A stretch of 64,000 nucleotides of DNA from Beroe forskalii. Its lineage: Eukaryota; Ctenophora; Nuda; Beroida; Beroidae. Of the stretch, positions 1 through 9,224 are shown piece by piece (the first letter of the stretch is position 1; every line of letters begins with the position of its first letter). A program made the translations under genes and the position numbers. The notes under the pieces are model-generated. The model made no database searches, was not told where the DNA came from, and worked only from the letters and a program-made list of their open reading frames with translations. The stretch is from contig WFMF01000222.1 in NCBI GenBank assembly GCA_011033025.1, positions 62,001 through 126,000 of the forward strand, read 5' to 3'.

Positions 1-959
1 TATGAGACAGGAATTGACAATAGTTTTTGGGAATTTGGCTGATATTTGCTTTACAATGGGTTCAAGTGCCTTTGGAATGGGATTGGCTTCATGCTGTATA
101 GCTCCATATCGATACCTAAACTCACCATAGTAAGCAACATCCCTGCTGCTGCCACCTGAATTTATGGTTTGAAAGTCATTGCACTTTTTCAAAAAGTTTG
201 AGACTTGTGAATGGAGTTCTTCATCAAGGAAGTCTTCCTCATAGCTTTTGATAGGTTTACAAGTATTTGGATCAAACTTGTAGCTAGTTGGTTTGTTAGC
301 CAAACCTTCATTTTCCTGGGTAGCTGTACTAGAACAACTAGTGAATGTTGTAGATTTCAGACCAGTTAAAACTTTATTGACATCAGTTTTGAAGGCATCA
401 GCCTGATCTTTTGATAATTTCTCAAGGGCTTTGATTTTATCTAAGATTTCAAGATTGAGTTTAGTAAGATTTGCTAGATTATTACCATGATTTGATTCAC
501 GATCAGAGCTATCACCTTCCATATTGCCTGAGATAAATGTTTGGACCCCAGAACATTTATAGTCCTTTTTAATGGTTTGAATTTGGCAGGGGAGTGCATA
601 CTAACAGTAGTAACGTCAAGTTCTTCTTCTGTGTCTGAGTTGGGGAGTAAACCTGGATAATGCATATGACATTTCTGACACATGAACAAAAAGTTTCCCC
701 ATCTGGATGAATTGTGCTTGTAGTGTGCAGCTAGTGGACCATACATTTCGAAAAAAGTTTTTGAACAAATAGCATCACTAGTAAACCCTCCTTTCTTGTC
801 TCTACACAAAGCATGAAATGACTTACGACATATTGAACATGCAATAGATTCATTAACAATGTTCTCACTGAAAGGACATCTACTGCATCGTCCATTTGTG
901 ATGAGAGGGTCTTTGATAACATTGTCCTTTACATTGCCATTGGTCTTTTTAGCTGTCAT
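1..959 (-). pseudogene. Retroelement ORF1 (zinc finger + AlkB start), frameshifted, partial
   Basis: The first ATG is at 957-959. The reading gives a PHD-like zinc-binding segment with Cys/His pairs (CSRC, CSIC, HALC, CQKC), then a lysine-rich stretch. Near 571-576 a T run is one base shorter than in the intact copy at 20581, so the frame is lost after KFKPLK and closes at 474. The remaining sequence still matches the other copy's coiled-coil-like linker and the start of its AlkB-like domain; the window edge cuts it at about residue 325. It belongs to a LINE ORF1 and is not a host gene. The shortened T run could be a real inactivating change or a sequencing error. Confidence 0.8.
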
Positions 960-1209
960 AGTGCTGCGTTCCTTCTTTAGCAATAACCTGTAACAGTATT
1001 ACCATCCGAGGAAGGGAGGACAGTAAAACTGTGCTTACACTGGCGCCCAGTGCACTCCCACCAGATTGTTCAGTAGGTTATGACAGCAAAGACTATACAG
1101 CCATACAACTGTTTATATTTAGTTGTATAGTCCAGACCGTTCACCACAACAAACTTTGCAACTTGGGTTCCTCAAATTTGATTGTAATTAGTAGTGTTGT
1201 TAAGTTTAA
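1..1209 (-). mobile_element. LINE-like retroelement, copy A, 5' part (cut by window edge)
   Basis: Positions 1-1209 match 20020-21230 almost base for base, with only scattered substitutions and one single-base indel. Both copies are on the minus strand and carry the same 5' leader (about 960-1209) followed by ORF1. Such near-identity indicates recent transposition or a segmental duplication. The 5' boundary lies near 1209; beyond it the two copies diverge completely. Confidence 0.8.
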
Positions 1210-2229
1210 AGAAATGGTGGTTGGGTACCCATCTACATTGCAAATGAGAGGACTTATCGCGGAGTCTGTGCAGTTCATTTGATCTCGATTATCGAAACAA
1301 AGATGAGCCGAAAAATATTTCTTTGCTTTGTAGTTAGGAGGGGAACACTTGCTTTGAGGATGTAAATGCCGAGTAAAAGTGAAGACATTAAAACTTTCAC
1401 ATGTATCATTAGGATCACATCCCAGTTCGTCTCGTCCGTTTGAGCAATGTCTTTCTTCATCACAGATCCTGTAAGGTGGAATATAATCATATGGACCATA
1501 ACAATTCCTGTAGAAGCCGGCCCAATAGGGTACTACCCGGCAAATCATACCGAAAGTTGTGTGATTGCCAGCGCTGCATCTTGCCTCATCATAGCAATCC
1601 TCACAGTCACAGATCTTGTCACATAATGACGATCTGGGAACCCTCTGACTTTTTTCCAATCCAGGACATGGTCCACAATGAACCATGTTTTCTTTTCCAA
1701 TGTGTGAACACAGTCTTTCATCCACTGCAATACCATCCAAGGTGTTCAGACAGTCGACTCTACCATCACATATTCTCAATAGAGTTTCGCCTTTGTCTAA
1801 AGTAATGTTCAAACCATCACGAAAGTTCCATAACCCTTCTCCTGATCCAGGTAGCATGTGACAAAGTATGTCCCCACAAACTCCTTCTCCTGAGTCTAGG
1901 ACAAGGTTGCTGGATGCCCACTTGTCGTGCCCACATGATTGGTAGAAGGACGGATCTCCTGGGCAGGTGTAGGAGTAGACTATATCCTTCCAATCAACTT
2001 GAGTCACTTCGTAGAAGTGGTCAGAGAAAGGACACTTGAAATACCAGTTTCCATTGTCCAATAGACATCGTTCCTTGATGTAGCCCTGAACAACCACAAA
2101 TGTACATTCCAACACTTCAAGGGAGTCCAAAGACTCTGGATTATGGTTTGCATACTCCGTTCTGAAGCTATCGGTGTGGTAGGTTGCACGGACGATGATC
2201 ATTTGCAACCATAGTAGAACAGTTTTCAT
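1141..2229 (-). CDS. Secreted LDLa-repeat protein, intronless, C-terminus runs into retroelement
   Basis: This 362-residue ORF starts at ATG 2227-2229. It opens with a hydrophobic signal peptide (residues 1-16). A cysteine-rich N-terminal region follows (about 40-150), then at least three LDL-receptor class A-like modules with the acidic Ca-binding pattern: CDGRVDC (about 160-183), CDCEDCYDEARC (about 205-218) and CDEERHCSNGRDELGC (about 255-271). A degenerate fourth (CFDNRDQMNC) lies near 310-320. There is no membrane segment. Family knowledge says LDLa modules bind ligands at cell surfaces or in matrix, or sit in GPCR ectodomains. The last ~22 residues are translated from the retroelement border (1141-1209), so the natural C-terminus has probably been replaced. 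A donor-like GT inside the final LDLa-like codons could instead splice to an exon outside the window. Confidence 0.6.
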   Translation of the reverse strand: MKTVLLWLQMIIVRATYHTDSFRTEYANHNPESLDSLEVLECTFVVVQGYIKERCLLDNGNWYFKCPFSDHFYEVTQVDWKDIVYSYTCPGDPSFYQSCGHDKWASSNLVLDSGEGVCGDILCHMLPGSGEGLWNFRDGLNITLDKGETLLRICDGRVDCLNTLDGIAVDERLCSHIGKENMVHCGPCPGLEKSQRVPRSSLCDKICDCEDCYDEARCSAGNHTTFGMICRVVPYWAGFYRNCYGPYDYIPPYRICDEERHCSNGRDELGCDPNDTCESFNVFTFTRHLHPQSKCSPPNYKAKKYFSAHLCFDNRDQMNCTDSAISPLICNVDGYPTTISLNLTTLLITIKFEEPKLQSLLW

Positions 2230-2409
2230 GATCCGTGGTTGTTAATGCACAAACCACAAAATAAAACCCTTCTCTCCTACTTGCTAGTGCGTAGCAAACA
2301 CACGTTAACGATTAGTCAACAATTAAATTCTCGAAACATTTAACTTGTTTAACTTCTCTTGGGTCACGAACAAAAGAGAACTGTTTCAATAATTGTCACG
2401 CATGAGTGA

Positions 2410-2647
2410 AAAGTAAATCGTTGATTGATTTTTATAACAGAAAGAAAATAAATAAAGCAAATCGTTGAATGATTTTTATAACAGAAAGCAAATAAAGCAA
2501 ATCGTTGAAATATTTTTTATAACAGAAAACTAATATTATAATATATTACTATAATAATATAAATTGCAAACCACGTCATGTAGTTTGCAAGTTTGCTAAT
2601 ACCACGTGACCAGGCCACATGACCAGGGCACAAGACCAGGCCACGTG
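2410..2647. repeat. AT-rich tandem repeat and short CACGTGACCAGG repeat
   Basis: About 2410-2530 holds three imperfect copies of a 40-45-bp unit containing ATCGTTGA and TTTTTATAACAGAAA. At 2600-2647 a separate short repeat gives three variants of CCACGTGACCAGG. No gene is seen between 2230 and 2773. Confidence 0.7.
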
Positions 2648-2773
2648 GTGTTTCTCAACACAAACCCAGATTGTTGGGGGTAACATGTTTTTTGTATTTT
2701 CTTGTCCAGCCATTTTTTTTTATCCAACTTCCGAATATTATAGGGCACATTTTGGACAAATATATAATACAAA

Positions 2774-3057
2774 TTTTTTCCCAAAACCAAAAAGGATTTG
2801 GTTGTGATGGTCCGCGGCGGTTTTAAGGCGTTCTTTATTGTAAAACCCATGATATGAGGAAGAACGCGACGGTTAAAACTGCTGCAACGTCACTTATAAA
2901 ATATACAGCATCCACGTAACTTTAATGCATCAAAAAAGTGCCGTTGCGGCAGTTTTAACCGTCGCGTTCTTCCTCATATCATGGGTTTTACAATAAAGAA
3001 CGCCTTAAAACCGCCGCGGACCATCACAACCAAATCCTTTTTGGTTTTGGGAAAAAA
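2774..3057. repeat. Large foldback (120-bp arms, 44-bp loop)
   Basis: The left arm 2774-2893 and right arm 2938-3057 are reverse complements with only a few mismatches, so both strands give the same short peptide reading (MGFTIKNALKPPRT). The arms include a GC-rich stretch (CCGCGGCGGTTTTAAGG) in AT-rich flanks. It is consistent with a foldback MITE. No gene is seen in 3058-3678. Confidence 0.85.
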
Positions 3058-3678
3058 TATCACCCTTTTTCTGTGCCCAGATATTGAAATTTGGTGTCAA
3101 ATCGCGCGTACAAATTCGCGTTACCTAGCATTACTGATGACGTCACAATTACGTCATAAAATTAGATAAGCTATCTCAGACCCATTCATTAACACAATTA
3201 GGACTATGACCGACAACATATCCAAAGATGAAGTTCTGGGGTGGTCCCGTTTTCTCTCTGCAAGCTTCACCGTTTTTGCCATTTTTCGGGATTTTTTCGT
3301 GTCAAAGTGTTTCAAACAATCGTATATATCTCAATGATGCCGGGGAGCCTTGAACTTTTCGACCACATTTTTGAAAAGTACATTGAATTTCCTTTCTATG
3401 CTAGGAGGAGCATTTTTCCTTACTCGAAAGCTTCATACCGAAAAATTGCGTTGAAAAACGCCTATTTTTGGGAAAATCGACATTTGAAATTCTTAGTTTT
3501 GTGACGTCATTATGACGTCATTATCATGACGTAAAATAATTTTTAAGGTAACTTTTGGCAAGTTCTATCCTTCTACTTTCCAACGCTGGGTCGATGAGCT
3601 CTGCATCTTTTATGGTTCCCGAGATATAGCCGTGTATAGAGGGTATACTTTTCGCTTAAAAATGTTCTCTATTGGTAT

Positions 3679-3942
3679 GTATATCAGGGCGCTGGCAAGC
3701 GCCCGCAGCCACGGAAAAGTCCCTCCCACCGAGGGCATCCGAGAGCCAGCATCCCCGGCCCGAAGGGCCGGGGATGCTGTCCGAGAGCATCTGCCCGAAG
3801 GGCAGATGCCCTCGGCCCGAAGGGCCGGGACTGCTGACCAGACACTCCAAACAAGCCGGTAGTACTAGCATGAAGTGCTAAGAGTGGTAGCGGAACCGTT
3901 TTTCAAGTATTGAAAAATACGTTTGCCAGCGCCTATTATATA
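3679..3942. mobile_element. Small GC-hairpin element with TIRs (GCGCTGGCAAGCG type)
   Basis: The ends are inverted: TATATCAGGGCGCTGGCAAG on the left and GTTTGCCAGCGCCTATTATA on the right. The interior has nested hairpins such as GGCCCGAAGGGCC (twice) and ATCTGCCCGAAGGGCAGAT. It shares end sequence and hairpin style with the element at 7391-7757. 3943-4259 shows nothing further. Confidence 0.6.
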
Positions 3943-4259
3943 AAAATACAGTGAATTGCGAAAATCGCGATTTTCGAGTCGCGCTTTCAACCTGTTAATT
4001 TGATCCGTTTGTCACGAAAATTTGCACAGACATAGCCCTCGACGCGAATAACAAACCCTGAAAATTTCATGAAAATCGATCGCGTCGTTTTCTCACAATA
4101 AATTATCAAAAAAACGCTATTTTATCAAAAATTAGAACATGGACTACGACCCGACGATGATAAAAATTGTGTTTGAGTGTTCTCGAGAACTATAAAAGAT
4201 AGAATTAAAATCTCAACGGCATATGAAACTTCAGAATGATGTGCGTGCATTAGGCTATA

Positions 4260-5160
4260 TGAAATTTTAAAATGACAATTCCTTAATTGGTTAATTGGCC
4301 AATTAAAGTAATTATCGCGTATATCTCAAGAAGTAAAAATGATAACGTCTTAATTCCAACGGCATTATTAACTTACGTCGAAACTACGATTTATTCGTTT
4401 CATTTAAGTACCGGTTGCCAACAGCTTAATTAGTTAATTGGCCAATTAAAGTAATTATCCCGTATAACTCAAAAAGTAAAAATGATAGCGTCTTAATTCT
4501 AACGGCATTATTAACTTACGTTGAAACTACAATTTATTCGTTTTATTTAAGTACAGGTTTCCAAATGCTTAATTAGTTAATTGGCCAATTAAAGCAATTA
4601 TCGCGTATAACTCAAAAAGTAAAAATGAAAGCTTCTCAATTCGAACGGCATCATTAACTTAAGCCGATACTACGATTTATTCGTTTAATCTAAGAACCGG
4701 TTACCAACCGATTAATTAGTTAATTGGCCAATTAAAGTAATTATCGCGTATAACTCAAAAAGTAAGAATGATAGCGACTTAATTCTAACGGCATCAGTAA
4801 ATTAAGTCGAAATTACGATTTATTACTTTCATTCAAGTACCGGTTGCCAACCGCTTAATTAATTAATCGACCAATTAAATTAATTATCGCCTTTAACTTA
4901 AAAAGTAAAAATGATAGCGTCTTAATTCCAACGGCATTATTAACTTACGTCAAAATAACGATTTATTCATTTTATATAATTACCTGTATCCAGCCGCTTA
5001 ATTAGTCAATTGACCAATTAAAGTTTTTATCGCATATAACTCAAAAAGTAAATAAGATATCGACTTAATTACAAAAGCATTACAAAATAACGTTTTGTAT
5101 ATTTAATTTGAATACCAGTTGCTGAATGAGATAATTGACCAATTAAAGCAATTATCACAA
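4260..5160. repeat. ~145-bp satellite, six to seven diverged copies
   Basis: The core TTAGTTAATTGGCCAATTAA recurs near 4285, 4430, 4573, 4713, 4858, 5000 and 5122. Each is followed by AGTAATTATCGCGTATAACTC and about 100 bp of related sequence. Copies become more diverged toward the right end. The core is itself palindromic (TTAATTGGCCAATTAA). No coding sequence is present. Confidence 0.85.
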
Positions 5161-5204
5161 CTCGAACTGATTGTCGTAAGTTTTATGCCAAAAAAGAGTG
5201 ATAT

Positions 5205-7141
5205 GGATAGCCAAAAACAATTGAAAATTGTTTGAGTTGCGCAGCCACTCCAGTACCTAAAATTATACGATTAAAACTATTGATATGAGTTTAAATCGCA
5301 GCCTGTCCGTGGCGGTGTGCTTTGGTTACTAAGAAATAAGCCGCACCTAACATTCATCAACTCACTGCCGTTTTAATCTTCTTCAGTTAACTAATTAAGC
5401 GTGAATTAACGCATAAAGAAAGTACCTATAATTTCTAGCATTCTTTGAAGTGTGTTTTCACGTGAAAAGGCTTGAACGCATGCGAAAATTAATCGTGCGT
5501 TCAATCGTTGAAATCGTCATCTTTTAGCGACTTTGGGGGCGATTGCAATTTAAAAAATGAGTCCACTACTTTAATAATGCCGAAACACTAAGTCACACTC
5601 ATTATGGTTGGAGTGACAACAGTGGAGTTACAGTGAAGATATTCGACAAGAATGAAGTAGAACGTTTTTACGGTGTACTGTGTAATAAGCTCACATCATT
5701 TGCGTGACCAAGATATTTGGACTTTGTAACCAAAGCACACCGCCACGGACAGGCTGCGATTTAAACTCATATCAATAGCCCTGATCGATATCATTGGGAA
5801 CGAAGGTCTAAATGGGGACGACAAAATCTCACAGAATTTAAGCTTATTTAACTGAATATTAACTCAAAAACGCATTTTCACTCTCTGGAAAATTTCCACA
5901 CTAGCTCGATACATGTTATCCTACCGTTTTCATATTCATGACATGGCGTTCAACTTAGAGCTTGATGCTCAGTGCTCTGCGGTGATCGTGGTAAGGCATA
6001 ATATGCTACATAATATGATGTAGTACTTTAATTTCCTCTCTTGTGTTCTACTTGAGGCTCCCGACGATAAGTCTAGCGTTACCCCCGCGGTATCGCGCCG
6101 TTCCCGAAATTCCATACATAAAGCTATGATATTAATGATTTTTGGAATCGGAGGATGTCTTTAATTAATCGAATTTGATGTTGTCCTCTGCTCACCTCGT
6201 TGCGAAGAATTGGAGGTTCAACGTCATCAATTAATTACATCTCTCTTTGATAATTACGACATTTTAACCGCCCATTTATTTTGTGGGCATATTAAGATAT
6301 TAATCCTCGGTGGATATTCAGCTTGGTATAAACTTATATAATACTGCGATGTAGTACTCTAATTTTTTTCAACCGCAATGAATGTGGGGCTGTGATATGT
6401 GAAATATGAAAAGCTATGAGAGGTATGATCAAAATTATTGAAATGACTGTGATAATATTCATATAGATTTATGGCGCATTATGAAATTTAATTTTCGCAT
6501 GATAGGTCACATTAACTGGAGCCATACTTATCAAAATTGAAATTATTTGCTTTTCACCAATACGTCGCCTTTTTTCGCACTGTACTATAATAGTAGGTAC
6601 CTTATTGTGTAAACTAGATGTTTAATTTTCGATTTCAATCTCATTGATATTGCGTTCTTGAGAACTTGATTCGGTTGAAGAGCCAGTTTCAATTAGGTAT
6701 CTAGATCTTAATCTGAATATCATTGATCTACGACGTAAAATAGCTAGATCTAGGTAGATGACGTGTAGATATTATTATGTTTCATATCTTAAGATCTTAG
6801 TAATTAGTATTTTCTCATTTCCTGAAGTATGTTACCAACCAATGTTACCAACCAATGAAACCAACTGAATTGTAAGATAATTTCTGATTTTATGTTAGTA
6901 CCAGAAGCTAATGTTGCTGTTAAGCCATGATAACTAAGTTCAGGTGAATCTTGTACTCTCGAAAATTCTAAACAATACCTACTAGTTAATGAGATTTCAT
7001 TCAATTAGGACGTCCTTTCAAATTTTTGGGGACGACCAATTAATAATGATATCGATCTGGGATCAATAGTTTTAATCGTATAATTTTAGGTACTGGAGTG
7101 GCTGCGCAACTCAAACAATTTTCAATTGTTTTTGGCTATCC
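5205..7141. mobile_element. 1.94-kb element with identical 80-bp terminal inverted repeats
   Basis: Bases 5205-5284 and 7062-7141 are exact reverse complements, from GGATAGCCAAAAACAATTG to its complement. A second inverted pair, 5277-5329 and 5726-5778, overlaps the inner edge of the left repeat, so the layout is A-B...B'...A'. The interior has no long ORF, so this is a non-autonomous DNA transposon candidate. Identical termini suggest recent activity or gene conversion. I see no clear target-site duplication, so the superfamily is not assigned. Confidence 0.75.
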
Positions 7142-7390
7142 TACCTCTATATATATATGTATGTATACCTATCTATATATATGGTCGTAACCCAATTTAA
7201 CAAGAACACCCTCGATTTTGGCAAAATTCAAGTTGTAATAACTCGGCCATTTTTTATCCAATCGATCTGAAATTTTGACAGTTGCACCTTTGACCTCTAA
7301 ACATGTGATGTTCAAATTTTAGTGCGATTTCGGCAACGGGAACTTCCTCAAATTTTAACGTGAAATATGGCCAATCCATGAAAACATATA

Positions 7391-7757
7391 GTTGGGGCTG
7401 GCAAGCAAAGTTACCTAAACTCACTCCCGATGCTCGGGGGCTCGTATAATGTTAGGATCGCCGTCCAATGCTCGCCCTCGGACCCTTCGGGTCCTCAGGC
7501 TCACGCTCGGGCTTCGGCCCTCGCTCAGTTAGGATCGCCGTCCAATGCTCGCCCTCGGACCCTTCGGGTCCTCGGGCTCGCGGCTCGGGCCTTCGGCCCT
7601 CGCACTGTTAGGTCCGCCGTCCAATGCTCACCCTCGGACCCTTCGGGTCCTCGGGCTCGCGCTCGGGCCTTCGGCCCTCGCCCAGTTAGGTTCGCCGTCC
7701 AAAGCTCGCCCTCGGGCTCGCAAACCGCCGCGGGGGGCTTGCCAGCCCCCTGATATA
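7391..7757. mobile_element. GC-rich hairpin element with ~78-bp tandem units
   Basis: The left end (GTTGGGGCTGGCAAGC) and right end (GCTTGCCAGCCCCCTGATAT) are inverted and match the end sequence of the element at 3679-3942. The interior carries about four copies of a 77-79-bp unit starting GTTAGGATCGCCGTCCAATG at 7451, 7528, 7607 and 7685. Each unit holds the palindromes GGACCCTTCGGGTCC and GGGCCTTCGGCCC. The ORFs here are repeat artefacts. Confidence 0.7.
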
Positions 7758-9224
7758 CAAATGTTTACAAAAAATTCAAAATACGAAGCCTCTGTATGTA
7801 AGGCAATCCTCTGAAAATCCCGACCAAAAATCAACATTTCTCTTATTAAATCTCGACCAAAAATCTCAACCAAAAATCTCAACCAAACCTTGATTAAATC
7901 CAGACCGATCCCATCGATTTTTTTTATTTTTAACTTTATGAATATCGATGGTCCTGGTGGCTCTCGTCAGCACTTTACCTTTTTTACACTTACCTTACTA
8001 GCTTACTCAAAGCTTCACCTCTCATCAGACCAGGACCATAGCTATAAAGCTATAATTGGTAGGCTTCCGCTTTGTTACTTAGAGCTTGCTCAATCATGGT
8101 TTAGCGGAATATAAGTTCATTCTTATTATTATTATAAAGCTATAATCCAAATCATGGCAGTAAGTTTATAGTTATAGTCTACACTCTACACTGTAGACTA
8201 TAACTACAAATTTATACGGTATTGCGATATGAAATGTTGTCTTCAGGTGAAACGTACATTCACCTTTAATTTCTGTAAAAGTCTAAATATTTTCGTGAAT
8301 TTCCGTGATGAATCAGAGTCTGTCGTCATGAATTTTAGAGTTTCACTCGACTTTGATGACCGAAAGCCTGATTACCAAGTATGAAATTCATAAATCTCAA
8401 AAGCTGAAACATTGAGAAATGCTGAAAATGTTTGCCTCCCCAACGCCTTTTTGTTTTGCAAGGGTTGGCGGATATCGTGGTGTTGGAAATTGTATAGTCA
8501 CAATACAACTACTGTATTTCTGGAAAGTGCCTGGAAATGCTCCTTTATAAAATCAGTGGCAAAATGTCCTTTTTCAACCTGTCCATCCCTCCGTCCGTAT
8601 ACGATACCATCGTTTCATCATATTTGGTAACGCATGCGCGCATACTTTTTCACGTATTTAACAACTCCTATTCAGAACCTGTGTTGAAATTTCTCGGTCA
8701 CATATTGTGAGAAAAATACACATACTTTTCTATGTCGTACTTTTTGGCGATTTTTTCACGTATTTAACATCCTCGTCGAGAAATAAGTCGGTTGATGTGA
8801 AAGATGAACATAATTTCTTCTCGGAACAAGCAGTTGGGGGATGGCAGTCCGACAATCCATAAGTTTGCAACCCAGAAGTGTCAAGTGGTTATCAGAACTC
8901 TGATAACACATAGTGCCAGTAAGATATGATAGGCCAGTAGTATGATAGGCCAATAGTATGATAGGCCAAAATCTTGGAAGGTTCCCATTTTTCGAGGGGG
9001 GCTGCAGACTTCACGCCCTCCCCCTGGCTACGGGCATGACTTAATACCTTTAAATAGTACTAGACAAGGTTTAAACTGAAAGTATCAGTGATCCAACATG
9101 TATACTCATCAGTGACATATTGGCATGATCACGGCTAACTTCGATCACGATAATCACATCATAAAAACTTCCTAACTCCTATCACTCTAGTTTCACTCTA
9201 GTATCACCTAAACACACCCCTAAC
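7758..9224. other. Intergenic; hairpin and short tandem only
   Basis: No gene is recognised. 8161-8215 contains an inverted repeat (TTATAGTTATAGTCTACA and TGTAGACTATAACTACAAA). 8927-8968 has three or four copies of a 17-bp unit with TATGATAGGCCA. Confidence 0.6.

Noticed and set aside
1045..1060. TGGCGCCCAGTGCACT as a retroviral primer-binding site
   Set aside because: It lies on the strand opposite the element's ORFs, in a LINE leader, with no LTR; likely chance.
7430..7814. 107- and 89-residue ORFs rich in Ala, Arg, Pro
   Set aside because: They follow the 78-bp GC-rich tandem units.
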